Shown here: one piece after another, positions 41,801 through 56,800 of the stretch
How positions within the stretch are numbered: position 1 is the first letter of the stretch
Layout of the letters: every line of letters starts with the position of its first letter
Assembly (NCBI GenBank): GCA_963082875.1
Contig: OY720099.1
Location: 6,138,001-6,202,000 of the forward strand
Source: Corella eumyota
Taxonomy: Eukaryota > Chordata > Ascidiacea > Phlebobranchia > Corellidae
DNA: 64,000 nucleotides
Reading direction: 5' to 3'
Translations under genes and position numbers: made by a program
The notes under the pieces: generated by a model
What the model saw: only the letters and a program-made list of their open reading frames with translations
Told to the model about the DNA's origin: nothing
Databases searched by the model: none

Positions 41801-44800
41801 TAATTAAGTGCTGGCTGGGCAGAAGTTCATATCGTTTGAAGCGCCTTACTCAAGGGCGCTACAGCATAAGAGGAGTGAGGATTGAACCCACATGGTGGTG
41901 TAGCAAGTGTTCTTACCGCTATACTTAAATTGCTAAAATATTTAAACATCATTAATCAACAAAAAAAAGTACCTTTCTTATATTGTACATAAAATCAAGA
42001 CTAAAACACATTTATTACAGAAAAATTATTATAACAACCTGATAAAACTGAAACTTTAAATGTAATTGATTCTTGAGCTGATGCATTGATAACTTCTGTG
42101 TCTCGAACATTAGTTAAACCTATTTCTAAGTAGTCGACATCCAAAACAATTGTGCCAACAACCTCAACAAGATCAAATTGATAAAATATTGTTAAGTTAC
42201 TGACAATATTCCAAAGGTCGCATTGAACAAAAACAATTCCAATTGATTCATATTCAAAAGTATAATAAATCGGAAAAAGATCTGAAAATAAAAAAATTGC
42301 CACTACTTTATAAAAAACGTCAGACAATTATATTGTACACAGAATTAAAATTTTTAAAATTAAAAAAAAGGGTTTATATATAAAATGCAAAAACAACATA
42401 CCAATCTCATGTTCACTGTAAGCTGTCAGAAAAATGCCTGCTCCCTCTGATGATAAGTACGACCATTTTGAATGAACATTATTAGCATAACCAGTTGGCA
42501 AGTTTGGTTTTAAAACAGCAATAAATTTGGCTAACCCAGTTGGCAAAGCGATTTCTGAAATATTTGTTCCAAATAATCGAAATTCTCCTTCAGTTAGTGG
42601 GTTTTGGACAATTATAATTTCCGGTAAAATCTGACTAATTTCACCAAAAATATTTGAAACTCTAACTGAGATTGTGTAGTTGCCTGGCTGCTGGTATTTA
42701 TGAGAAACTACATGAAAATCAGGAAATATTGGGCTGGTTCGAGTAACATTTTCACTAAAGCTGGCATAAGAAGGGTTTGTATTATCTCCAAAATCTAGGA
42801 AATAGTTTAATTCCGAACCCTTTTGCACATTAATGTGTAACAATACTCGGTCAAGTTTGGTTCTTAAAAACCTAAAAAAATATTTTCAACGTAATATTAT
42901 AAAAACAAACAGCAACAGATAAAAAAGATTATTCTTTACAGATTTTAGTAAGAGCTGCTTTGAATATTATCATTTATTTTTTATTTCAGAATTTTCTTTA
43001 GTTTCAAGAAAAAGTGTAAGTTACTTGGTATATAGATAGGCTAAAAAAATGTTTCTGAAAATAATATATTAGTAAAATTACCTTGATGAGACTAAAGAAA
43101 AGCTGACATCACTAATGTTAATTCCAACCTGAAACGTTTGAAAAATGTCGAATGAACTTACATTATTGTAGGCATGTATATGGGCTTGATAGTATCCAAT
43201 GGAAGAATATCTAATTAAAAATTATCATTATTTAAATTATTCCAAAACACAAAAATATACATCTTAAAAATACTATTTAAAATCATTATTTAAAAAAAAA
43301 TTTAATCAAACTATTTTAAGTAATTAAAACCTGTGAGACAATGTAATTTGATGTGTCATCACATTAAAATTAAGAACAATTTTCAGTTTTTCATTGTCAT
43401 GAAAATCAACATCAGCAAATCCATCTGGGTATTTGGGAAGGTGAAGTAATTGAAATATTGTTGGAAAAAGAGGCAAGATTGAAGGCTCAATGCTTAATTG
43501 TAAACCCGAGATTGGAATTTCATAAAATATGTAAAACAAGAGAGTTTCATTTCCTAGGGCGTTTATAACTTGTACCAAAACAGAATAATTTCCTTGCTTA
43601 TGAAATGATGAGCACATTTCTCTAAAAAAAGATTGAGCAATTGAACAAAGGTATCACCCAATGTTTATTAGATAGATATATTTGTTAATGAGTTAGTAAT
43701 TATAAATGAGGTGATTTATAGTAATTTTATAAGTAATGATAGTTTTTTTAAAATACATTTGTTGCTGGTGATTAAATCCCCTAAATACATAAATCGCACC
43801 TTTTAAAGCATTCATCTTCACCGCATTGTTCGACAACATATTTTTCTTTCATGTTTGCAACATTCCAAACCATTAATAAGTTAGAGCCCTCTAAAATTTC
43901 TGTCTGTATACAAAACGTTTCATTAATCCTGAAAAACTCCTTGTTATCCTTAATTCTGCCACTAAAACCACTAATAGGGACTTCAACTTGTAAATAAGCA
44001 ATCTTAAAAGACAATGGGTCAGTTAATGCATTATAGCAAGATACAACTAGTGTGTAAACAGTTGCATCAGTAGAATTTAAACAAGTATTATCACCACTTT
44101 GATAAAGACTTGAAGATATATTAGCAACGCCTGTGTTAACATTAGTATCAAAATAAAATGTACCATTAAAGTCAATCAGATTTGATTGACTTTGCACATG
44201 TGTAAGACTTAGGTTTGTAAAATGGACATTGCATATGGCATTTGACCCAGAAGTTAAATTCCAATTTAAAACAAAATGATCTCCATATGATATAACATAA
44301 CTTGGATCCAATGCAATATTAGTAATAATAGTTTCAACAGTCACGAATGCAGTAACAGAATTTTCACCCAACCTATTCCAGCATTTAACAGTAACTTCAT
44401 AATATCCCTCAGTTTCGTATTTATGATAAGTGACAGGTAGATTTAGATTTTGTAATTTGTAAACTCTTTCAACTGGAGTATTATCCCCATAACTAAATTC
44501 ACAGTTAAAATAATTTCCACTAAGAGCAACTGCTGTGACTGCTGCTAAACTGCCACGTTCAACAGAACTTATTGTAACATAGTGCAGCAAAACTGGATCT
44601 AAATGACCAAAAACTGTGACTTTGAATGTCTTATTAATCCAGTCCTTAAAGTTGATTAACTGAATGTTAACTTCGTACACTCCATTATTTTCATAGTTAT
44701 GTTCGAATTCTTTGTCAATTAAAGAATCATAATCAAGTTGATCTTCGTATAAATTTCCATCTTGATAATCAACTTTAATATAAATGTCGTCATTACATTC

Positions 44801-47800
44801 ACAAATATCTTCTAGACAACATGATAAAGATGATATTTTAAACTGAAAATTGCCATAACGTTCAACCCTGACCTCAGTTTGTAGTTCGTAGGTGAAATCT
44901 GTTAAAGGATTGTGGGGAACAGATTCCTCAATTGGAAAGTGATTAGATAAAAACAAACTTGCTTTGTCATCATCACTCACACCACATTTGAATAATCCAC
45001 CACCGTCCATTGCCCCGCAATTATCCTTTGCGTTATTAACAAAACTATCTCTTGAACCAAACGGGTAATTTAGATAGGAATAACTGGAAATGGAATCAGA
45101 CATAAGTTTATCATAATCAACACATTCAATTTTAGACAACTTTGTAAGAGATGAAATTTGATTTGTATCAACTAGTTTATCAACACAGTTACATTGGTTA
45201 GCAACCATGTAAATAAACTCAGATTCATATGTTTCTTGACATGCTTTTCTACACGCTTGATGTTTTGTGTAAGTTCCAAGTGCGTTCATATAACTATTAT
45301 CAGGCAAACTTGTTCTGTCGTGAACTCGTATAACATTAGTTTGAAAAGTGTTATCTTGCGCGTAACATCCCTCAAAATATTTATCTAAATATATTTATTT
45401 GAATATAAATGTTTTTAAAAAAATTAAAAAGCAACCCAACAGTGAAATATTTAGTATAAAAATATTTTTTTGATATAAGTTCAACTAAAAAAACTTGCCT
45501 TTAAAAATTGAAGTCATGCACAATAATGACTGGGCTGAATCAACTTTGGGAACCCATTTTAGTTCTGTTCTCTCATATTCGTAAGTGTTTATTACTTTAA
45601 GAAGTTTGCTGTTACTCTCACGAATATTAAAACTCTAAATTAAAAATCAAACAAAAAAAGTATATTTAATTTCATAATTTTTTTTCAAATACAATTTTCG
45701 CATAATAAAAATAACTTTCTTTTATATAAAATAAGAAAAATGGTTGTCTACATTTAGCTTTATTCTTTTTGTTGACATTTAACTTTTTCTTTTAATCTTT
45801 TTCTTTTTTTTTTTTTCTTTTCTTTCTTTACATTTAATTGTACAAAAATTAGTAGTATAATTTGTAATATTTAACCATGGAGACATACTAACAATATCAC
45901 TTACCGTAGCCTCAATTGGTAGTTTGTTATTCTCCCAATAATATTTTCCAGTCGAGTTAACTAATCCGATATAAAAACTTAAATCCAAATAATTTTGTGA
46001 TATTGATTGATAAGCAGCAAAAGATGAAATAGTTGGAAGATAACCAAGGATATCCCTACATTTTCTTTGAGTGTGTTCATCCTGTATAGACTCTTCCTTT
46101 TGCATAAAGCAATTTTCACCAATTTGATACCAACCATTCGAACACTCACCTATTAGTATTATTTGATACATAAAATGTTATCTCGATACATATTTTAAAT
46201 TTAAAGTAAGTTTTTTTAATCATTATATAACAATAAAATAGGCAGCGTGGTGTATTGGTAAGAACACTTGCTACACCACACATGAGGTCGTGGGTTTAAT
46301 CCCCACTAATCTCATGCTGTAGCGACCTTGAGTAAGGTGCTATAAACAGTATGAACTCCTGCTGAGCCATCACCTAATCAGCAGCATATTTACCGGGCAA
46401 TTATAGTCTTTATAATATCCCAAACTGCCACAGGCAACTCGAGACTGGGTCGGAGTATCTTATGTTACTCTATGTTTAAGTCGCGCATTCGACTTTCACA
46501 CATCGAGGATAAAGATATATACAAAAAAAAAAGTATCACCAATAGTGGATGTTTGTAAAGCTTCTACAATTCCATCCCAATAGTATAAATCTACAAGTTT
46601 CAAGGTATAATATCCTGCTAATCCACTGTTTATTTTTCCAATAGTAAAAGTTGTAAATGGGTCAAAGTTGTTGGGTATTTGTGTAACTTTCTGCCATTTT
46701 GTTACACGTGCTATCACAATGTCATTGACCATAAAGCTTAACCCTTAAAAATGTTTTTTTTGAAATCGTCATTTACAATGTTATCAGTTTTTTTAAATAT
46801 ATTCAAAAATGTAATCTTTTTAAATAAAGTACAATACAATGCAAAAAATAAACAATTTAACCTGTACTAGGGCTCCAAGATATTCTGTAAACCCCAAGCA
46901 TTGTCTCATAATTTTCGACTTTCACATTTATTTTCCACTTTCTTTTTTTTGTCGAAAGATCCAGATAAAAGTATTCATTATCTGAATTGATGTAAAAAGC
47001 CAGACCCTGTGATACTGCACTTAATTTCGCTCCAGTTGATAAAATATAACAATAATTTCCAGATACCTGAAAACAGAAAACATCTTGTTAAAGCTAAAAC
47101 TACAAATTTGAACACAAAAGTATAAATAAAGCAATAATAATACTGTAATGAAATTATACTACGCAAAATAAACATTCGAAAAACAAAGAGATTAGATTTT
47201 ATACCTATATATAATGCATTTGTTAAACTGAGTATCATATTGCTTCAAAACCTTTATGTATTTAAATATAACATACTTACTTTATATTGACAAGCTTGTG
47301 GCAACATAGAAAAATGAATTGTAAATCCATCGACACAGTTTTCTAAGTCGAATAAACATGGCATAGTAGCCTTAAAATTTTGTGATGAGAGTTCCAAAAA
47401 AGTGGTATGTGCTTCTATACCTTCACTATCCATTATTGAACTCCATTGATTGTACAGAAAAAACACAATTTGACCATATTCTTGATTATATTGTGGTATA
47501 GACTGGCCATTTAAACTTCCTTTAGCCTAAAAATAGAACAAAAGTGAAATATTTATTTTATAATGTAAAACTTTGCAAATGACAAGAAAGTTTTACAATA
47601 TAAACCCTACTTTAACCTATATATGTTTTTGTCAGATCATTGTTTTTTTGACATTACCTGTTTGCTAATCTGCTAGTAGATTACAAGACAGAAACATTAA
47701 CTACTATTATGGGTTAGGTTTCTTACAAAAATAAATAAATATTTTTTTACCATCTTTACCACTGTATTAGCTAACAGTCAGTAAAAAAAAACATAGTTAT

Positions 47801-50800
47801 ACTTTGTTAGTATTTGAACGTATACCTATATCGAGTACTAATATTTTTTTTAAAACAAATAAGAACTTACTTCAAATTGAATACCATTTTTTGTGGCAAA
47901 GTCGAATGGAAAATCACTTTGAAAGTAAATAGGAGAACTTAGTTGATGCGTTTCATCTAAAATAATGTTAAACAATAAAAATAAGCTAAATAACATAACA
48001 ATAGCATTTAGACTAAATTAAAACTCTGGTGCAATCTAAGTTAATATCTTATCTAAGTTAATATAAATTTTACTATGAGCTTTTAAATTAATCATACTGC
48101 TTAAATTTAAATTGCAACGTCCTTTAAAAAAACTAAAAATGCACAAACTTTACCAGCAAACATTAACAAATCCAAAGACTGTTCCAAAAACCAAACATTA
48201 TATAAATAAACAGATTCAATGGTTTCTGTTACAACATTGTAAGGTTCTGAAAACCTTAACAGAAAAGGTCCAATATTTAAAGTTGTATAACTATCCACTT
48301 CATTATGAATATTTGAAATTGTATTTTGAGTTATTAGTTGTTTGCAATTGTCAGGCCATCGCATACAGAATAAAACCTGGCCATCAACATCCATTTGAGC
48401 CCAAAACATTGTTGGTTCATCGAATTGAAATTCCCATCTATAGCAAAATAATATTTTAATTTAGTACATGCAAATTTAAAAAATACTATAACATTTTCAA
48501 ATTTAATAAAGTATGTAAGTAGGTATATATTTAATTGGTTATGTTTAATTGGTCTGTTTTTAAAATTTAAAAAAATGATTTGTTGTGCACGCATAAATAA
48601 ACATGAAAACATTAGTTGCAACCATACTATAATTTAATTTTAACATCGCAAATGGGTAAAAATGCAGCATGTTTAGTGAATAATAATTACTCTAATGTTA
48701 ATTAGAAGTAAAAATTGTAATTAACAGATTGTTAGAATTAAGATGCCTAAATTTGTTCAACATACAAAAAAAATAGAAAACTAAATCAATTTTCCTCTTT
48801 TAGGAAAAATTCGATAAATATATATTTTAAAACTTAAAAGTTTAAGTTAATCTTTAGCAAAATAGATGAACAAAAAATAGGTTAATTTAAAATTTGAAAT
48901 AAAGACAACTTACTTCAAATCATCTGTGTATGTAAAATCATTCGACAGAGTATGCCTCAAGCTAATGGTTCCAATATTTTTAGTGATCTCAATAAGCTGA
49001 ATAGAAAATCCTCTAGTTTTAGTAACTTTAGCCTTTTCATTCCACATGTTAGTGTTTGGTGTGTTACCCAACAGCAAGATGTGATCTTTGCTGTTAACTT
49101 TATTTAATAATGTATCACTGTCAATCTAAAAAAATCCAAAAACCAATTGATAAGTTTTAAAGCATAAATAACATTTTTTTTGTATATATCTTTATCCTCG
49201 ATGGGGGAAGATCAAATGCAGGACCTAAACATAGAGTAACATCAGTTACAATGACCCAGTCTCGAGTTGCCTTTTAGCAGTTTGAAATTTTATAGAGATT
49301 ATAATTGCCTGGTAATTATGCTGCTAATTAAGTGCTGGCTCAGCAGGAGTTTATACCGTTTTTAGCGCCTTACCAAAAAGCACTACAGCATAAGAGCAGT
49401 GGGGATTGAACCCCAGACTTCATGGTGGTGTAGCAAGTGTTCCTACCACCACACCACACTGCCGGTATTGTAAAACAGTATTAACTTCCAAATTTTGTAT
49501 AAAACAACTTGAACCTTTAGTGTGAAGGCAATTGTAAAACCCTGCTTGCAATTGATAATACTTCCAGGACAACTAAAAGGATAATTTTGATTTTCTGCAT
49601 GGAACAATGGACTAAAAATTTAAAAAACAATTATTTAAAAAATGTAAACTATTTGGTGTAAAATGTTATTCACAAATGAATATTAAAGTTGACCTGAACT
49701 GGCAATGTTATAAGCACTGATATTTATATATACACAACATAGAAACTAAATTAATAAAATAATTTAAAAAACATTTTACTTAATTCCAGGATGTTCAGTT
49801 GAATTGTAAACTGTTTCCTTTTCAATAAAGCGATATCTCAAAGGAAAGGTTGTACCTAAAAAACATTTTAAAGCACAATAAATAGTAATTGAGATAACAA
49901 AATATTTTTATTAAGTAAATGTACTGTTACTTTTATTTTTATAGTGCAAATAATAAAAATCTTTATCGATGTAGTGTAAAATAATTTTGGTTGAAAATGT
50001 GTTAAAGTGTGTTTAGTAAATTTTAAACATATAACTTACCAAGCTTAGACATAAGTCCAGCAAAATTAAGTTTCTCATAAAACATGGTTAGTTGGTCAAT
50101 ATCAAATATTTCACGGTTTGTTTGATTGCTGCCAATGCTCATTGATGAAATCCTTCTAATTGTTACAATATTATGTATATCTGGGTGAGAAATTTGATTA
50201 TAGACTTGTGATGTAGAAACGACAGGCTTTGCATAGGAATCAATGGTGACTAGCAAGCCATTTTGTTGATTCCATGACACAATTAAAAACGTCCATTTCT
50301 ATAAAAAAAAATTAGTATACAAAACGTTGATAATATTTAATTTTTAAAAACAATTTTGCAACATTTTAACCAGCAGCATGGTGTAGTAGTCAGAACACTC
50401 GCTTCACTACATAAGGTCGTGGGTTTGATCCCCACTGCTCTCATGTTGTAGTGCCCTTTAGTAAGGCCTATAAACAGTATAAACTCCTGCCGAGCTAACA
50501 CTTCATCAGCAGCATAATATTAGCAATTTTAATCTGTTATATTCCTAAATGCCAAAAGCATCTCGAGACTGGGTCAGGGTAACTGATGTTACTTTATGTT
50601 TAGGTTGTGAAGTCAACCTTTCTACATCAGAATAAAAACATATAGGAAAAAAACATGATATTATTTTTTTAATTTAATTACCTGTATTTGAAAAGGTATA
50701 TAATCATTTAACCATATACTTCCGTTAAATCTTACAAATGCAGTCAAACTTTTATTATTTGCATTCATGTAGACGCCCAACTCATCTAAATAATCTAGGA

Positions 50801-53800
50801 ATAATAAAAAATAATATTTTAAGTTTAATCCATCTTTAAAAAATACACAAATCTTGTATTATTATATATGGCTATTGTAACCAAAATGAATTAGCTAAAA
50901 ATAAAACTAATAATTTTTTTTTTGTATTTATATATCTTTATCGTCGATGTGGGAAAGTCAAATGCGCGACTTAAACATAGAGTAACATCAGTTACTCTGA
51001 ACCAGTCTTGAGTTGCCTGTGGCAGTTCAGGATAGTATATAAATTATAATTGCCCGATAATTAAGTTGCTAATTAAGTGCTGGCTCAGCAGGAGTTACTG
51101 CTTATAGTGCCTTACTTAGGGCGCTACAGCATGAGCTCAGTGGGGATTGAACCCACAACCTCATGTGTGGTGTAGCAAGTGTTCTTACCACCACACCAAG
51201 CTGCCGGCTTATTTACTACATAAAAAATAAACTTGGTTATTATTCCAACATAAAAATTAAAAACTTACTGGTATCTCCACTTTGGGGATCCTTTCCAGTA
51301 ATTAAAATAATTTTATTATTGTTAGAGGTTACTTCAATAACTTTAATCCAAAATGATAATGTGAATCCAGGAACACAAGACAAACAGAAATCAATTTTTG
51401 TGGTCACTTCTTGATTACTACAACAGCCAAAAAATTTATAGTAAAACAAAAAAAAATTGCATGTAAATGTGTAGGAATAGCAACTTTATAATTAGGGATT
51501 TAGATAAACATTTGTTTTCCTGACCAATTTTAGAGTTGCTTTGGCAGTTTTAAACATATAGCAAGATATTTTATTTCTTGTTAGTTTTTAGGCTTGGCAA
51601 AAGTTTTTTCACATTTTGCAACATAATCAATGACGCTTCGACATAGTACTAGTTGAGGGTCCAATCTAGAAACTTACGCCTGTATACACTTACCTAAACC
51701 TCATTGCATATCCTTTTATTCCCTGCACTAGTGATGCATATTTAAAGTTTTTCCATTTCCATAAAGCAGGAGCCCAGATTGGGTATTGTAATGTGGTTTG
51801 AAACTCAATGGAAGGGGAACCAAGGTGTAATAAGTCATCAAATGTTGCCAAAAATGACTCTAAGAGACAATATTAATTTATTTAGCAACTTTATTGTTTA
51901 AAATTTTGTATATTTATATATATATATCGGGAGTTTGGTTGTCAGAACATGCTACACTACATGTTTCGATCCCCACTGCTTTTATGATGAGCGCCTTTGA
52001 GTAAAGCACTTGCTCGCTACATGAAAGAGTCAGAACACTTGCTACACTACATGAAAGAGTGGATTTCAATTCCCACTGCTTTCATGCTGTAGCGCTCTTG
52101 AGAAAGGTAGTATATATAAACAGTATAAACTTCTGCTGAGCCAGCACTTAATCAGCAGCTTAAGTGTTGGGCAATTTTAATCAATGCTATTGTAATCTGC
52201 CATGGGCAACTCAAGACTTGAGGTAACAGTTGTTACACTATGTTTAGGTTGTGAAGTCAACCTTCCCACATCAAGAATAAATAACATATAAAAAAAAATA
52301 TATAAATATATTTATAGTTTAATATGGTATAACTAGAGTTGAACAACTTTCGCCTTTAAGCGCATTTGCTATTAGGTATGTATTTTTTTTAAATACCTTT
52401 TTGTACAACAGAAACATTAAATTGAGCTTCCAAATGTCCTTGGTAATGTCCATTATGTTTGTTGATAGGACAAGTCCATGCTTTGGTTAATGAATCTTTC
52501 TGGCAAAATAAAAGTCGAGATGCCACACCCAAATCCTGTGTGTTTAATTTTCCAGGCCTCATGCAAGCAATTTGGTGTACACAAGGTGGCGAAGAACAAT
52601 TTATTGAAGATCGGTGTGATATTTCATCATCAGTTGTTGATAACCTGTGTCTAAAATTTTTTTTAATTTTAAAAATAAAAAAACATTTAGTAAAAAATAC
52701 TTACATATTAACTCCCATATCTAAAATGTCAATTGTTGATTTTGGACAATTTAGACTAAAATTTCCTTCTTCTTTTAGAATTTGAGAACGAAAAGTAACA
52801 TCTTTTTTGTGAATTTTATCTTCCCATTTTAACACAATAATTTCATACTAAAAATTGTGTTTTTTAAAGTCTTTTTTTAAACTTTATTTAAAGTCCTATA
52901 CATATCAAAAAGTAAATAAATAAATCAAGCTTTATTATAACTAATAATGCACAAAAAAAAACATTTTTACATTGTGTGATTGGTAGAAAAATGCATATAA
53001 TAAGTAACAGATGTTAAAAATTAGATGCTTAAATAACAACCAATATTCTAGTACTTTTTTATATTTATTTCTTTCGATATTGAAAAGCCACCCTTACAGT
53101 TTCAAAATAGAGTAACAAATGCTACCCTGACCCAGTCAGAAGTTACTTCTACCAGTTTGATCTGAATGTTAAAACATAGCATTTAAGTCAAACATGCAGC
53201 AATGTAGAAGAAACGGGAATCTATTAAAGATCATATGTAGTAAGTGCAACACAAAAATTAACTTTCAAATAATTTATTATGCAAAATAATTCTGATTTAA
53301 AACTTTGTTTATTAAAAATACCTCATAGGAAACAGCGTTGTTTAAAAGATAAACTCTACAACCGATATTTTCTGAGTCAGTTAAATAAACTTCAGTGCCA
53401 GAGCATCCAAAAATACAGTCACCACATTTAAACAAAGTTTCGCCTTCGTTTAACATGTTTGAATCGAACCCAATGTTTTGTATCACCCTTGATTCAACTA
53501 AAATTCGAATCATGTCAAAATAAAAACAACAGAACAATAGTTAATAATAATTTTAAACTAGCAAAGAAATGAGTGCACAAATGATGGCTACCCAATAGTT
53601 TAAAACATATTTTTATACATATACTTACTCTGGAATTAAAATTATAGTCAAGAATACCTGTAAAATGAATGTCATCAACTGGAAAATCTGAAATTTTTTT
53701 ATTTAAATTTTTTGTGAAATCACTCCAAGCTGTAGGTAAGACATTTTGATCATGTATAATAGCAAAATACAAAACAGATTCCTAAAAAAATTCATAAATT

Positions 53801-56800
53801 TTAAAAAACAATAAAAAATTTTAAAATAGAGACTCTATTTTTGAAATTTGAAATTACCTTCGTTATTTCAAGATTCCTAAAATTTTCGAAGTCATTTTCA
53901 CTGCCACTTGCATTAACAAAATGTTTGTAGAGAAAATTTCCAAACTTATCAAATGTCGCTAGTAAAGTAAGGCCAACTGTACTTTCAATAGAGTTTTGTA
54001 AATCATTCTAAAAGTTGTAAGAAGAAAAATATAAAAATATATTTTAAGAAAAAAATAAAAGTAAAAGTAAGAAAAATAAATGATTATTTTTAAACAAAGA
54101 AAATTTGGGCTCAGTGACCATGCCATAACACATTAAAACCTTTATGTAAACATTAATACTTTTGGTATGTTTTAAATCATTAATTTGATTTCGTAATTTT
54201 TTCCCGTCGCATTGTTGTAATATTAATTGTATAATCATATTTATTATTTACTTTTATCAATGTGCGAAAAACCAAAATAAAAAAATTTTTAACCTAATTT
54301 TTCTTAATTTAACCGTTCTTTTTAAACACTCTAACAAACTCTTTTTTTTAGATTTGTTTAATATCGATCGTATTACATCAAAAATAATTAAATAAAAATA
54401 TGAAGTTCACAGTTAATTATAGGACTTTTATGTTCGTTAAAAACCTGTTTTAATTGCAAATTTTCTAAAAGAATAGTATTGACTAACCAAAAAGTCCTTG
54501 TTGTTTATTTTAAGATTTCGCCAGCCTGGATATACATCATAAGAATAAGACATCATATCCACACTAAAATAGTCTTTACCTATAAAAATACATGAATAAA
54601 TGGATAGTATTAAAAAAATACTAGTAACAATTAAGTTAAGTATTAATACCAATTATGTAAAGAAGTTTTGGTTCTAAGTAAATTTATTTGCATAAAAATT
54701 TTAAAAATAATATTAATACCCGACGCCTTTTTTTAGCCGGCAGCGTGGTGTAGTGGTAAAAACACTTTCTCTACCACCATAAGGTCGTGGGTTCAATCCC
54801 TACTGCTCTCATGCTGTAGTGCTCTTGAGTAAAGCGCTATAAACGATATAAACTTCTCCAGCACTTAATCAGCAGCATAATTACAGGGCACTTATAATCT
54901 TCATAATATCCCAAACTGCTAAAGGCAACTTGAGATTGGGTCAAAATACCTGATGCTACTCTATGTTTAAGTTACGCATTCAACCTTCCCGCATCGAGGA
55001 TAAAGATATATACAAGAAAAAACATTTTGTACACAATCACATTTGTACACAATACTATTATTTCGATTTGCTCAGAAATGCCTTTTTACTGAAACTAAAT
55101 TAAAATTAACATAAACTGTTTAGTTGCAAAAACTACCTTGTGCATCATATTCACAAATATAAGCGCTTGATAATCCAGATATAGTTTTCATACTTAAATG
55201 GCAAGGTGCCCAAGTAAACTTGGATTGAACTTGGTTAAATTTTAAACATTCTGAGATGAATTCTGTTTCCACTTCAATTTGTTTCGATTTGATATATTCC
55301 TTTTACACATAAGAAAAAAAAATTAGAGAACAACAAGGCAGTTTAAATGTTTTGTAGATAGATTTATATTTTCAGCACTGTTATTTATTGAATTTTCCTA
55401 CTGAGGCCTTGTATTCTGTCAACAACACTTGACTATATTTTATTAGGACCTAGATTGATAAACAACCCTTAACAAATGTTTTTTTAAATAGTTAGAAAAC
55501 ATTTTTTTTAAACAGTTAGGAAACTAGAAAACTAAAACTGATATTTGTGTTTTTTTTCACATCAGTTACTCTGACCCAGTCTCGAGTTGCCTTTGACAGT
55601 TTGGGATATTATAGATTATAGTTGCCCGATAATTATGCTGCTGACTAAGTATTAATTAGCAGGAGCAATTCATACATAAAACCACGTCCGAAACAGTAAA
55701 AACATATTGACATAGGTGAAATACTTACACAATTAGATCCAGATAATCCAATACATGCTCCAGTAGTGACAGTTCTTCTGTGGCCCAACCAAACCTGCTC
55801 ATTAGTATATAGATTTTCTAAAAAAAAAAAATAAAAAAATTTCAAAAAAACTTTTTTTATTATTCTTTATCGATATACTTGAGAAAAGGTTATATATATT
55901 ATTGATAATTAAAATTGAACATTAACTGCTACAAATAGTTTAATTTTCAAGCCACAACCTTGTAGTATTTCTAGATCTTCATAACTGTTTATAGTCAACA
56001 AATGTGAACCTAAACTTCTACATTCTAATTCAGATTCATAAAAAGACAAATCGGTGGAGCTCTGTAAAAATTTACACAATTATTTCTTCTGTAAACAATA
56101 CTTTTAATTTACCCCTTAAGACTTACCGCAGTGCTTTTGTATTCATTTATTTAAAAAAAAATTTTTAATTTACAAAGGATATAACAATAACCGAAAAACA
56201 TTATTTTATTTAACTAAAAGTTCAGTTCCCACTGCCTTTATGCTGTAGCACACTCGAGTAAGGCTTTATAAACAGTATAAACTCCCACTGAGTTAACAAT
56301 TATTTAACAATCGAACAAAAATTTGTTATCGAACAATTATAATCCATATTATCCCAAAATGCCAGAGGCAACTTAAGACTGGGTCAAGGTAAAGAATGTT
56401 GCTTTATGTTAAGGTCATGAAGTTGACCTTTCCACATCAAGGATTAATAAATATAAAAAATTAATTAAAAATAATAAACCTTGGCTTACCTGTATTAAAA
56501 AGCATCTTCCATCAGCAGCAATCCAATCATTCTGGCATTCATAAAATCGCTCACAATTCTAAAAACAAAACAAATTCAATAATAAAAATTGTCAAGTTTT
56601 GTTTTTTTAATTATGCCAATATTGTTGGCATAAACTTCGTACAAAATAAGATCCTGAAAAACACTTTAATTGTCACAATAACAAATATTTGTTAATACTT
56701 AATCACCAGGCACCCTAACAGTTTTTTTATATTTTATAGGCCGTTTAATTTAATATACATACATCCCTCATTAAGCTTCACTTTATATATTACAAATGGC

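Noticed and set aside
45779-45904. Extension of the CTLD5 exon into a lysine-rich tail ending at 45779
   Set aside because: A consensus GTAAGT donor precedes it, the next exon joins in phase, and the tail is a translated poly-T tract.
46241-46320. Functional tRNA gene at the head of a SINE
   Set aside because: The T-arm is good, but the region between the boxes folds as one 9-bp hairpin instead of D- and anticodon arms, and it is followed by the common SINE body.
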